Both the position numbers and the translations under genes were made by a program. A stretch of DNA of 59,488 bases, taken from assembly GCA_016926755.1 (NCBI GenBank), contig JAFGNZ010000397.1, positions 1 to 59,488 of the forward strand. The letters are read 5' to 3'. Below, piece by piece: positions 48,877 through 57,405 of the stretch (positions within the stretch are counted from its first letter, which is position 1; each line of letters begins with the position of its first letter). Source of the DNA: Myxococcaceae bacterium. Lineage in GTDB: Bacteria > Myxococcota > Myxococcia > Myxococcales > Myxococcaceae. The notes beneath the pieces were generated by a model. It saw nothing but the letters and a program-made list of their open reading frames with translations. It was not told where the DNA came from and searched no databases.

Positions 48877-50529
48877 TTGAGGGAAATCTACGGCAACACC
48901 CTGGGCCTGAAGTCGAGCGAGCAGCACCGCCTGCGCAACACCTACCGTCGCCGCGTGGCGCCCAACGAGATCATCTCCCCGGAGCTCGCCCGGCACCTCA
49001 CCGAGCTGTCGAGCGAGACCCACCGCCAGGTGGGCGTCCTCATCAACCGCAAGGGTGAGATCGAGTACGTGGTGGTGGGCAACGCCCACAAGCTCGAGTT
49101 GCCGGACATCGGCCGTGCCCGCGCGGGCCAGGTGCGTCTGCGTGGCCTGCGGCTGGTGCACACGCACCTCAAGAGCGAGCCGCTGACCAAGGACGACCTG
49201 ACGGACCTCGCGCTGCTGCGGCTGGACATGGTGGCCGCGGTGGGCGTGGGCCGCGAGGGCCTGCCCGGAGTGCTGCACTACGCGCACCTGGTGCCGGAGA
49301 ACGGCGCGGGCGACTTCTGGCGCGTCTCCACCCTGCCCAACGTCCACACGAACCAGCCGGACCTGATGGACACGCTGGAGGCGCTGGAGGAGGAGCTCAA
49401 CCGCAAGGCCGCCGCGCGCGCGGTGGGCGGACGGGAGAAGGCGATCCTCGTGGCGGTGTGCCTGGATGGCAACCGCGCCCGCGCCGAGGCGAGCCTGGCG
49501 GAGCTCAAGGAGCTGGCGCGCACGGCGGGCGTCGAGGTGATCGACAGCGTGCTGCAGGTGCGCCGCGAGGCGGACCCGCGCTACCTCATCGGCCGCGGCA
49601 AGCTGGAGGATCTCAACCTGCGCTCCATGCAGTCCATGGTGGACGTGCTCATCTTCGACAAGGACCTGACGCCCTCGCAGGGCCGCCACATCGGCGAGGC
49701 CACGAGCCTGAAGGTGCTGGACCGCACGCAGCTCATCCTGGACATCTTCGCCCAGCGCGCGCAGAGCGCGGAGGGCAAGCTGCAGGTGGAGCTGGCGCAG
49801 CTGAAGTACCGCCTGCCGCGGCTGGTCCAGAGCGACGACTCGCTCAGCCGGCTCGCCGGCGGCATCGGCGGGCGAGGCCCTGGCGAGACGAAGCTCGAGA
49901 TCGATCGCCGCCGGGTGCGCGAGCGCATCAGCCACCTGGAGAAGCGCATCGACGCCATCTCCCGCGAGCGCAGCGTGCGGCGGGCCCAGCGCAACCGGCG
50001 CGAGCTGCCCGTCATCTCCATCGTGGGCTACACGAACGCGGGCAAGTCCACGCTGCTCAACGCCATCACCAACGCGGACGTGCTGGCGGAGAACAAGCTC
50101 TTCGCCACGCTGGATCCCACCAGCCGCCGCCTGCGCTTCCCCCAGGAGCGCGAGGTCATCATCACGGACACGGTGGGCTTCATCCGGGATCTCCCCAAGG
50201 ATCTGATGGCCGCCTTCCGCGCCACGCTGGAGGAGCTGTACGACGCGAGCCTGCTCTTGCACGTGGTGGACGCGGCGGACCCCGCGCGCGACGAGCAGGT
50301 GGAGGCCGTCGAGGGCATCCTCGGCTCGCTGGGGCTGATGGAGAAGCCGCGCCTGATGGTGTGGAACAAGGCGGACCTGCTGTCTGCCGAGGAGGTGGAG
50401 GCCCTGCTGCGCTCGCGCGGCGGCGTGGCCATCAGCGCCCAGAGCCGCGAGGGGCTCGCCGCCCTGCTGGCCAAGGCGGACACCACCCTGTTCGCCGAGG
50501 GGGCCTCCGCGACGCTCGGCGCCCTCTAG
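48877..50529 (+). CDS. hflX: ribosome-associated GTPase HflX
   Basis: A TTG start preceded by GGGAGAAGG gives 550 residues, longer than the E. coli protein because of an N-terminal domain of about 165 residues (MREIYGNTLGLKSSEQHRLR...) that also occurs in relatives outside the gammaproteobacteria. The HflX domain then follows (ALLRLDM; VIFDKDLTPSQGRHIGEAT; GGRGPGETKLEIDRRRVRER). The GTPase core has G1 GYTNAGKST (about 384-392), DTVGF (G3) and NKAD (G4). HflX binds the 50S E-site region and splits stalled or heat-damaged ribosomes. The catalytic glutamine is replaced in DTVGF, as is normal for this family. Confidence 0.95.
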   Translation: MREIYGNTLGLKSSEQHRLRNTYRRRVAPNEIISPELARHLTELSSETHRQVGVLINRKGEIEYVVVGNAHKLELPDIGRARAGQVRLRGLRLVHTHLKSEPLTKDDLTDLALLRLDMVAAVGVGREGLPGVLHYAHLVPENGAGDFWRVSTLPNVHTNQPDLMDTLEALEEELNRKAAARAVGGREKAILVAVCLDGNRARAEASLAELKELARTAGVEVIDSVLQVRREADPRYLIGRGKLEDLNLRSMQSMVDVLIFDKDLTPSQGRHIGEATSLKVLDRTQLILDIFAQRAQSAEGKLQVELAQLKYRLPRLVQSDDSLSRLAGGIGGRGPGETKLEIDRRRVRERISHLEKRIDAISRERSVRRAQRNRRELPVISIVGYTNAGKSTLLNAITNADVLAENKLFATLDPTSRRLRFPQEREVIITDTVGFIRDLPKDLMAAFRATLEELYDASLLLHVVDAADPARDEQVEAVEGILGSLGLMEKPRLMVWNKADLLSAEEVEALLRSRGGVAISAQSREGLAALLAKADTTLFAEGASATLGAL

Positions 50530-50551
50530 CCACGCACAGGAGGGCCGCGCC

Positions 50552-51334
50552 TCACGCGGGCTCGATGTGCACGCGCTCTCCGCGCTCCGCGCCGAGCACG
50601 GAGGCCGCGCTGCCCTCCCGCGCGGAGATCTCCAGCAGCCCCGAGCTGCCCACCAGCGCGAGCAGCTCCCCCGGCGGCACGGCCTCGTAGTGCGAGTGGG
50701 GCGCGCCCTCCACCACCGTGAGGCCGATCCGCACCCGGAACCGGGCGGGGAGCTGGCCGCTCGGCAGGTTGGTGATGAGGTTGCCGTAGGCGTCCACGTG
50801 GAGCACCTCTCCCAGCGGGAGCCCATTCTCCTGCTCGGGGGCCGGGAAGCGGAACGGCGCCTCCAGCCGCGCGAGGGGCGGGCCTACCTGCTCCAGGGGC
50901 ACCCCGGTGATCAGGTGCCCCACCACCGGGGCGAAGAGATCCCGGCCATGGAAGGTGCGCGAGCGCGCCGGCCCCCAGTACGCGGGCTCGGTCAGCTCGA
51001 CGGCGGCGACCTGGCCGCCCAGCTGCTCGAGCGCTGGGAGCAGCAGCCCGTTGTCCGGCCCCACGAGGACGTCCCCCCGCCGGGAGCGCACGGCCACCGC
51101 ACGGCGGCCAGAGCCGACGCCCGGGTCCACCACGGCCAGGTGAAAGGAGCCCGGGGGGAAGGCCTCCACCGCCGTCCAGAGCAGGAAGGCCCCCGCGCGG
51201 ACATCCTGGGCGGGGACGGCATGTGTCAGGTCCACCAGGGTCGCGGAGGGTGCCACCCGGAGCAGGGCCGCCTTCATCTGCCCCACGTAGGTGTCGGTGA
51301 CGCCGAAGTCTGTGAGCAGGCTGACCAGAGGCAT
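50552..51334 (-). CDS. SAM hydroxide adenosyltransferase (DUF62 family)
   Basis: The 260-residue protein shows all family blocks: LLTDFGVTDTYVGQMKA at the N-terminus with the catalytic-region Asp, VDPGVGSGRRAVAV (about 69-82), VGPDNGLLLPALEQLGG, TFHGRDLFAPVVGHL (with the water-activating His/Arg/Asp set) and DAYGNLITNL in the C-terminal domain. Members hydrolyse S-adenosylmethionine to adenosine and methionine; the related fluorinases and chlorinases are rare branches, and their halide-site features are not evident here. It is cytoplasmic, and why cells hydrolyse SAM this way is unknown. It is convergent with hflX, 22 bp apart. Confidence 0.9.
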   Translation of the reverse strand: MPLVSLLTDFGVTDTYVGQMKAALLRVAPSATLVDLTHAVPAQDVRAGAFLLWTAVEAFPPGSFHLAVVDPGVGSGRRAVAVRSRRGDVLVGPDNGLLLPALEQLGGQVAAVELTEPAYWGPARSRTFHGRDLFAPVVGHLITGVPLEQVGPPLARLEAPFRFPAPEQENGLPLGEVLHVDAYGNLITNLPSGQLPARFRVRIGLTVVEGAPHSHYEAVPPGELLALVGSSGLLEISAREGSAASVLGAERGERVHIEPA

Positions 51335-51412
51335 GGTGTGGACAGCAGGCTACCAGCACGGAGGGTTGCGGGCCCGCCCGAAGCTTTTTACAGTCCCAGC
51401 ACCTTGCGCACG

Positions 51413-51874
51413 ATGATCCTCAGCCTCGCGCTTCCCCTGCTCCAGCTCACCGGAATGCCCGAGGGCATGCCGGGCCAGGACACCGCGCCCAAGTACGTCA
51501 AGCCCACCTCCTCCATGGCGCCGAAGTACATCGACATGCTGGAGCAGAACAGCCACATCGTCTACCCGGCGCTGGCCATCCTCACGCTGCTGATCGTGCT
51601 GATCGGCATCTTCCAGGCCTGGAGGAGCCAGGACATGGATGGCCTGACGAAGGATCAGTTCAAGCGGGCCATCATCCACGAGCTGCGCAGCAACCTCAGC
51701 GGGCTCCCGGGTGAGATCATCGCTCGCGCCGTCGGGCTGGATCGCCTCAAGACGGTGCGGCTGCTGGAGCAGATGCAGCAGGAGGGCATGGTCACCTCCT
51801 ATATGAGCTCCAACCAGATGATGATGTGGCGCATGCGCGGCACCGGGACCGACAAGAAGGACAAGCGCTACTAG
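51413..51874 (+). CDS. membrane-anchored helical (winged-helix-like) protein
   Basis: The 153-residue protein starts at MILSLALPLLQLTGMPEGM; residues 1-14 could be a short signal or anchor. A strong membrane helix spans about 50-70 (IVYPALAILTLLIVLIGIFQAW). The cytoplasmic remainder (85-150) is helical and reads like a winged helix: FKRAIIHELRSNLSGLPGEI, GLDRLKTVRLLEQMQQEGMV, then a wing ending MMMWRMRG. It may bind nucleic acid or a partner at the membrane. The family is not recognised. It shares a short divergent region with the SAM hydrolase and is convergent with gpsA, 13 bp apart. Confidence 0.7.
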   Translation: MILSLALPLLQLTGMPEGMPGQDTAPKYVKPTSSMAPKYIDMLEQNSHIVYPALAILTLLIVLIGIFQAWRSQDMDGLTKDQFKRAIIHELRSNLSGLPGEIIARAVGLDRLKTVRLLEQMQQEGMVTSYMSSNQMMMWRMRGTGTDKKDKRY

Positions 51875-51887
51875 CGCGCCCCAGCGC

Positions 51888-52895
51888 TCAGCCGCCGCTC
51901 AGCTCGGACTTCGGCTGGCGCGTCATCAGCTCCACCACCGCGGCCTTCGCGCTCTTGCCCTCGTAGGCGATCGCGTACACCTGCTGGCAGATGGGCAGCT
52001 CCACCCCCGTCTTCAGCGCCAGATCCCTCGCGCTCTTCGACGTCTTCACGCCCTCGGCCACCTGCTTCATCTCCGCGAGCACCTCCGCCAGCCCGCGCCC
52101 CTTGCCCAGCTCCATGCCCACCCGCCGGTTGCGGCTCAGCTCGCCCGTGCACGTGAGCACCAGGTCCCCCACCCCCGACAGCCCCGAGAGCGTCAGCGGG
52201 TTGGCGCCCTTGCGCACGGCCAGCCGGGAGATCTCCGCCAGCCCCCGCGTGATGATGGCCGCGCGCGCGTTGTTTCCCAGGCCCAGCCCGTCCGCGATCC
52301 CCGCCGCGATGGCGATCACGTTCTTCAGCGCCCCGCCGTACTGCACCCCCACCACGTCATTGGAGGTGTACGAGCGGAACGTCTCCGTCTGCAGCGCCTT
52401 CTGGCACCGCACCGCCACCTTCTCCCAGTGCGAGGCGATCGTCACCACCGTGGGGCTGCGCAGCGCCAGCTCCTTGGCGAAGCTCGGCCCCGAGAGCACG
52501 GCGAGGTACGGGTGGAACTCCTCCGGCAGGCAGTCCTCCAGCAGCTCCGTCATCGTCAGGAGCGTCTCGTTCTCGATGCCCTTGGCCACCGTGAGCAGCG
52601 GCACGTGGCGCGGCAGGTGCGCGAGCGCCCGGGAGACGATCTCCCGCGTGGCGTGGCTGGGCGTGGCCAGGATGACCAGCTCCGCCCCCGCCAGCGCCTC
52701 CTCCAGCTGGATCGTGGCGCACACGCGCGGCGACAGCGGGATGCCCGGCAGGTAGGTGGGGTTCTCGTGGCGGGTGTTGATGGCCTCGGCCAGCGCCTCA
52801 TCACGCCCCCAGAGGCGCACCTCCTCGCAGTTCACCGCCAGGGTGTTGGCGAGGGCCGTACCAAAAGAACCAGAGCCGATGACGCAGCTACGCAT
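51888..52895 (-). CDS. gpsA: glycerol-3-phosphate dehydrogenase [NAD(P)+]
   Basis: The 335-residue enzyme reduces dihydroxyacetone phosphate to sn-glycerol-3-phosphate, the backbone of phospholipids. The N-terminal Rossmann fold has VIGSGSFGTALANTLA (5-20) and LWGRD, where Arg favours NADPH. Catalytic and substrate blocks are VLSGPSFAKEL, GVQYGGALKNVIAIAAG with the catalytic Lys, and SGLSGVGDLVLTCTGELSRNR, which holds the family's conserved Arg-Asn. The C-terminal helical domain is complete. The start at MRSCVIGSGSFG agrees with homologues. Confidence 0.96.
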   Translation of the reverse strand: MRSCVIGSGSFGTALANTLAVNCEEVRLWGRDEALAEAINTRHENPTYLPGIPLSPRVCATIQLEEALAGAELVILATPSHATREIVSRALAHLPRHVPLLTVAKGIENETLLTMTELLEDCLPEEFHPYLAVLSGPSFAKELALRSPTVVTIASHWEKVAVRCQKALQTETFRSYTSNDVVGVQYGGALKNVIAIAAGIADGLGLGNNARAAIITRGLAEISRLAVRKGANPLTLSGLSGVGDLVLTCTGELSRNRRVGMELGKGRGLAEVLAEMKQVAEGVKTSKSARDLALKTGVELPICQQVYAIAYEGKSAKAAVVELMTRQPKSELSGG

Positions 52896-52930
52896 GGAGA
52901 GCCTCGGGACGTGAAAGGTGTCAGGAGGAC

Positions 52931-53767
52931 CTAGAAACCCGCCACCACGCCAACCCCCACCGTCGGCATGAACGCGGCGTCCTCCTCGCGGCCGTGGATG
53001 TTGCCGCCCACGGTGAGGACATAGGACGTCCTCTCGGAGAAGGGCACCTCCAGCCCGCCCCGGAAGACGAAGTTGCCGGACACCTGCACCCCGTCCGGCC
53101 GGCCTCCGAGCGGGATCCGCTGGAAGGGCTGGGTGTCGAAGGCGAGGAGGTAGCGCACGTCCAGGAAGCCCCGCGTCACCCGGCCCAGCCGCACCGAGCC
53201 CACCAGCCCGGGCGCCACGTTCCAGTTGCGGCGGCCGGTGAAGTAGCGCGCCCCGTACTCCTCCTGGCTCGGCGTGTTGAGGAAGAAGGCATGCCCCCCG
53301 TCCACCGTGAGGGCCAGGTGCCCCTCCTCTCCCTGCACCAGGCCGTAGCGCACGTACCCGCGCACCTCGTTCATGAGCCCGTACAGGCTGTCCGCGCCGA
53401 CCCCCACGTCCAGCCGGGGCAGCACCCCCACGGCGAGCCGCGCCGAAGCGAGCGGGAAGCCCAGCACCAGGCTCGCCGCCAGCTTTCCAGGCTCGAGGAC
53501 TCGCCCTCCGAAGAGGCTCACCCGGTTGGGCTTGGGAGGCTCCACCGAGGCCGAGGCCTCCACCTCGGCGCCTCGCCCCGGGGCCCGGGGAGGAGGAAGC
53601 GGGGGTGGCAGCGCGTCCGGGGGAGGCGGCGCGGCCTCCGGGCCGGGGTAGCTCAGCCAGGACTCGTCGGGCGGAGGGTTGGCCGCCGGGGGCTCCGTGG
53701 GAGCCTGCGCGAGAGCCGGAAGGCCCAGGCCGACGAAGAGCAGGGACGGGAGGAGGAAGGCGCGCAT
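52931..53767 (-). CDS. exported beta-barrel-like protein
   Basis: The 278-residue precursor has a signal peptide (LLPSLLFVGLGLPALAQA), a Pro/Ala-rich region of about 60 residues and then a domain of alternating strands from about 85 onward. Strand pairs such as SLVLGFPLASARLAVGVLPR, LDVGVGADSLYGLMNEVRGY and YVLTVGGNIHG, and a C-terminus ending in an aromatic residue (GVGVVAGF), are typical of outer-membrane barrels. The ending in Phe is the recognition signal for BAM-assembled proteins. The family is not recognised. It lies 35 bp behind gpsA's start on the same strand. Confidence 0.7.
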   Translation of the reverse strand: MRAFLLPSLLFVGLGLPALAQAPTEPPAANPPPDESWLSYPGPEAAPPPPDALPPPLPPPRAPGRGAEVEASASVEPPKPNRVSLFGGRVLEPGKLAASLVLGFPLASARLAVGVLPRLDVGVGADSLYGLMNEVRGYVRYGLVQGEEGHLALTVDGGHAFFLNTPSQEEYGARYFTGRRNWNVAPGLVGSVRLGRVTRGFLDVRYLLAFDTQPFQRIPLGGRPDGVQVSGNFVFRGGLEVPFSERTSYVLTVGGNIHGREEDAAFMPTVGVGVVAGF

Positions 53768-53953
53768 GGGCAGAAACCCGTCGCAGTCTAGACCACGGCC
53801 CGCCGGGGAACGAGCGCGGCCTGGAGGAAGCACGGCCCTGCCCACCGGGGCGTTCGACAAAGAGCAACCCCCGTACAATGCCGTGGCCGCCACGGGTCCC
53901 AGCCGGTCTACCATCCGCCCCGTTCCGGCGTGCCGGAGGAGGAGCGAGACGGG

Positions 53954-54517
53954 ATGAGGGTTGGAAGGGGCGCGGGATTGGTGCTGGCACTGACGCTCGG
54001 CGCATGCCGGACGCAGGAGCTCGCCGCGCCCGCCGATGCGGGCCTGCCCCCGCCCCTCGCCCCCGCCGCTGGCACCACCCACCGCTGCGAGGCGCTGCTG
54101 CCCAGGCACGTGCGCGAGCTGGCGCTCCCCGGCTTCGACGTGAAGGAGGACACCGCCTGCGCCACCTGTGGCCCGCGCTGCACCTTCCGCTCGGCGGCGG
54201 AGCCCGGCATCACGGTGTCGCTCGCCTACGACTGCGCGCCGAGGGCTCCCTCGGCGGACGTGCGGGAGCTGCTCGCGCCGACCCTGAATTCCGGCGGCGT
54301 GGAGGTGCCCGCGCTGGGCCGCGCCGCCGCCCGCCGCACCCCTGTCATGGGCATGCTCCAGGTGGTCGCCTGGGACGACGACACGCCCTGCGTCCTCATC
54401 GTCACCTGGCTCGGCGGAGGCTCGGAGCGCGCGGTCGAGGTGATGCGCACCGCCCTCCTGGCCGCCACCACCACCGCCGTCGCCGAGGCCCACCCTCCGG
54501 ACGCGGGCACGCCCTGA
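53954..54517 (+). CDS. lipoprotein of unknown function
   Basis: GGAGGAGCGAG precedes the ATG of MRVGRGAGLVLALTLGAC, a lipoprotein signal with Cys18. The 187-residue precursor has a short disordered N-terminal part (ELAAPADAGLPPPLAPAAG), then a globular region with a CATCGPRC cluster and further cysteines (HRCEALL, YDCAPR, TPCVLIV). Those could pair as disulfides after export. The family is not recognised. The CxxC-x3-C cluster could bind metal, but no haem motif is present. It is convergent with the cupin gene to its right. Confidence 0.7.
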   Translation: MRVGRGAGLVLALTLGACRTQELAAPADAGLPPPLAPAAGTTHRCEALLPRHVRELALPGFDVKEDTACATCGPRCTFRSAAEPGITVSLAYDCAPRAPSADVRELLAPTLNSGGVEVPALGRAAARRTPVMGMLQVVAWDDDTPCVLIVTWLGGGSERAVEVMRTALLAATTTAVAEAHPPDAGTP

Positions 54518-54526
54518 GGCTCGCGC

Positions 54527-55027
54527 CTACTCCTCGCTCCACGAGAGCTTCTGCCCCTCGGCCACCTCGTAGATGGCCGCCTGCATGCCCATGCGGACCA
54601 GCCGCTTGCCCAGGCTCGGGAAGTCCGCCACCTCCACCTCGTGGCGCTCGCCGCCGGAGATGTAGACGAGCTCCTGCTCGAAGGGGTTGCGCAGGTGATG
54701 GGCCACGGACGGCGTGGGGAAGCCCATGAAGTCCCCGGGGCCCACCTCATGGCTCTCGTCCCCCACCTCGGCGATGCCCCGCCCCGAGAGGATGTAGATG
54801 AACTCCTCCTCCGTCTGGTGCGAGTGGAGGATGAACGACTCCTTGCCGGGCGGGATGCGCAGCAGGTGGAAGCCCATGCGGCGCAGCCCCACCTGCTCAC
54901 TCAGCGAGATGCCTCGAACCAGCGAGTTCGGGTTGAGCGGGTGGGACTGGGACGCTTCCGGCACCTTGGCATGATCCGCGGCGCGGAAGAGCGAGGGCTT
55001 CCGAGGGGCTTCCTTCTCCGACGTCAT
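54527..55027 (-). CDS. cupin-domain protein
   Basis: The start at MTSEKEAPRKPSLF, with CAGGAG upstream, gives 166 residues. A single cupin barrel covers about 60-140. Motif 1 is present as ILHSHQTEEEFIYILSGRG (metal-ligand His, His and Glu), and motif 2 contains PGDFMGFPTPSVAHHL, where a His serves as fourth ligand. Small cupins of this type bind a metal and include sugar isomerases, dioxygenases and storage or sensor proteins; the sequence does not decide among them. No signal peptide is present. Confidence 0.85.
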   Translation of the reverse strand: MTSEKEAPRKPSLFRAADHAKVPEASQSHPLNPNSLVRGISLSEQVGLRRMGFHLLRIPPGKESFILHSHQTEEEFIYILSGRGIAEVGDESHEVGPGDFMGFPTPSVAHHLRNPFEQELVYISGGERHEVEVADFPSLGKRLVRMGMQAAIYEVAEGQKLSWSEE

Positions 55028-55122
55028 GACACGCTCCTGGCGGGCGCGACGGACCGGCTCCGGTGCCGTCACGCGAGGAGGGCGCAGGATGCCCCGCGGC
55101 GCCCTCCCCGGCCAGTCCGCGA

Positions 55123-57150
55123 CTACAGGATGCGGAGGAACTCGACGAGATCGTCCAGCTCCGCGCCGCTCAGCCGGGACGTCTTGCCGTGCAGATCGGT
55201 GTCCCGCGTCTGGAGCAGGCGCTCCTTGAGCGTCATCGCGCTGCCGTCATGCAGGTACGGCGCGCTGCGCGCCAGGCCCAGCAGCGACGGGGTGTTGAGA
55301 CCGCGCGTGCGCACCGTCTCGACGTCCGGGTTCAGCCCGCCCACGACGAAGGTGCCCACGTTGGCCTGCTTGTTGTTGGTGAGCGCCGTGCCCGTGTGGC
55401 ACTCGTCGCACTCGGCCTTGAGGAACGCCTGGGAGCCGCGGATCTGCGCTTCCGTCGGCTGCTCGCGCTTGTACGGGTTGTCCGGCGTGGGGATCACGTC
55501 GATGAAGGCGGCCAGCTGCGACGCCATCTGCGCATCCACCATCCCGCCGCCCATGCGCTGGCGCACCGTCACGTCCAGGAAGTCCCGCAGCGTGGGGAAC
55601 TCGCCGCTCCAGTGGAACGGCCCGGTCTGGGTGATCATGCGGCCAGCGAGCATCGGCGTCTGGCGCGGGCCGTCCGGGAAGCCCCACGTGTGGCCGTCCT
55701 CGCGGCCGTCATGGTGGCAGGTGGAGCACGCCGCGCCCACGTTGGCGGCCGTCATCCGCGAGTCGATGGCGGAGAAGAACAGCTTGCGGCCCACCGCCTG
55801 CTCCGGCGACAGCACGTCGTCCGCCAGCTTCAGCCGCGGCCCCTCCTCGCGGATGTTGAGCGAGCTGCTGGAGCCGTCTCCCACCAGCTTCGTCACGGTG
55901 TGATCGAAGGAGTTGTACACGTAGGCCCTGCTCCCATCCCGGGTGAGGGCGATGCCGCTGGGGCCAGCGCCCACGCGCACCAGCTGGCGCACGGGGGTGG
56001 CCGGGAACGTGGCGACGTTGATGTCGCTGCCCGAGCGACGGTTGGTGGGCAACACCGCCACGTTGTTCGTCTCGCGATTCACCACGAAGAGCCACGCGCC
56101 CGTGGGATCCACCACGCTGGCGATGGGGCCCTGGATGGGGTGCGTCGGGTCCGGGCTGACGATGGTGCTCGGCGGGAAGTCGCTGTCGTCATCGGGGTCG
56201 CCGCAGTTGCCCCCGGGGAGATCATCCACCACCGGCGTCGCCGTGTCCGCGTCGAAGGTGATGACGCCCGCGGAGGCGATGGCGCCCGAGCCGCACGGCC
56301 CACCACCACCGTAGAGCCCCCCGCCGCTCGGCGGAGTCGGCGCCGGCCGGCCGTCCGGCCCCGGGGTGACGACGGGATCCTCGCGGGCCCACAGCGCCGT
56401 GGTGAAGGCGCGGCTGCCGTCCGGCGTGATGACCACGTCCGTCATGCCACGCGCGTGGAACGAGTGCAGGGTGCTGAAGCCCCGGTCGAACTCGGGGCTG
56501 TCCTTCTCCATGCGCAGCCGCGAGGCGTTGGCGCGCTCGTAGAGATCCGTGCCCGCCTTGACGACCTTCGGCTCGTCGCGGTCCGACAGATCCACCTGGA
56601 CCACGTCACCCTTGCGGTGGAGCGTGATGATCGCCTTGTCATTCTCCAGCACGGCCAGGCCGCGGGGCTCGTCGCCCACCGGCAGCTCCCAGAGCCGCTC
56701 GAGCGTCCCCGTGTCGAAGGCCATCAGCGAGCCCTGCTCGGTGGTCTCCAGCATGGCGCTGTTCACCACGTAGAGCGTCTTGCCGTCCGCCGACAGCCCC
56801 AGGCCCATGGGCTCCACGCCCACGTCCAGGCGGGCCGCCTCCGTCCACTGCTCACGGCGGATGACGGACACGCTGCGGCTGAAGCGGTTGGAGACGTAGA
56901 CGGTGTCGTCCGGGCCCACCAAGATGCGCTCGGGGTGAAGGCCGACCTTCACCTCCGCCACCTTGGCATGCGCGGCGGTGTCCACCACCGAGAGGATGCC
57001 GTTGTCCATGTCCACCGCGTAGAGGAACGCATCATCGCGGCTGAGCGCCAGGGAGCCCGCCGACGGGGCATACGTGGCGGACGGCTTCTGCTCGCAGCCG
57101 GTGAGTCCAAGGACTGCTACCAGCGCGGCGCCGAGTACCTGCTTCTTCAT
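55123..57150 (-). CDS. lipoprotein with beta-propeller and di-haem cytochrome c peroxidase-like domain
   Basis: The start at MKKQVLGAALVAVLGLTGC is preceded by GAGGAGAC; the frame upstream is not coding. The 675-residue precursor is a lipoprotein (Cys19). Residues about 30-440 form a YVTN-type beta-propeller (DAFLYAVDMDNGILSVVD, DTVYVSNRFSRSVSVI, KTLYVVNSAMLETTE). Residues 455-675 hold two haem c sites, CSTCH (475-479) and CDECH (581-585), and the segment LNTPSLLGLARSAPYLHDGS typical of MauG/cytochrome-c-peroxidase proteins. It is probably an extracytoplasmic oxidase or peroxidase whose propeller binds a substrate; the substrate is unknown. A Gly-rich, Cys-containing loop (about 275-300) interrupts the propeller. 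Confidence 0.88.
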   Translation of the reverse strand: MKKQVLGAALVAVLGLTGCEQKPSATYAPSAGSLALSRDDAFLYAVDMDNGILSVVDTAAHAKVAEVKVGLHPERILVGPDDTVYVSNRFSRSVSVIRREQWTEAARLDVGVEPMGLGLSADGKTLYVVNSAMLETTEQGSLMAFDTGTLERLWELPVGDEPRGLAVLENDKAIITLHRKGDVVQVDLSDRDEPKVVKAGTDLYERANASRLRMEKDSPEFDRGFSTLHSFHARGMTDVVITPDGSRAFTTALWAREDPVVTPGPDGRPAPTPPSGGGLYGGGGPCGSGAIASAGVITFDADTATPVVDDLPGGNCGDPDDDSDFPPSTIVSPDPTHPIQGPIASVVDPTGAWLFVVNRETNNVAVLPTNRRSGSDINVATFPATPVRQLVRVGAGPSGIALTRDGSRAYVYNSFDHTVTKLVGDGSSSSLNIREEGPRLKLADDVLSPEQAVGRKLFFSAIDSRMTAANVGAACSTCHHDGREDGHTWGFPDGPRQTPMLAGRMITQTGPFHWSGEFPTLRDFLDVTVRQRMGGGMVDAQMASQLAAFIDVIPTPDNPYKREQPTEAQIRGSQAFLKAECDECHTGTALTNNKQANVGTFVVGGLNPDVETVRTRGLNTPSLLGLARSAPYLHDGSAMTLKERLLQTRDTDLHGKTSRLSGAELDDLVEFLRIL

Positions 57151-57405
57151 GGGGAGTCTCCTCCTCAGCGCGGCTGGCCAGCCACATCCCGGCCCTGGAC
57201 GTCCGACTTCCGCCACGCGTATCTGGGAAGAGGCATCCGGCCCGGCTGCCCCCTCCCCCAACTCTGCGGCCCATGCTGCCACCGACGGAGACTGAAAGTC
57301 GAATGTTTCCCTACATTCCGTGTAGCCCTCCGGACATCCGGGCGTTCCAGAATGGTTGAAACGACACGAGCGCACACCGCCGGGGAGGAGTAAAGGAGAG
57401 GAGCC

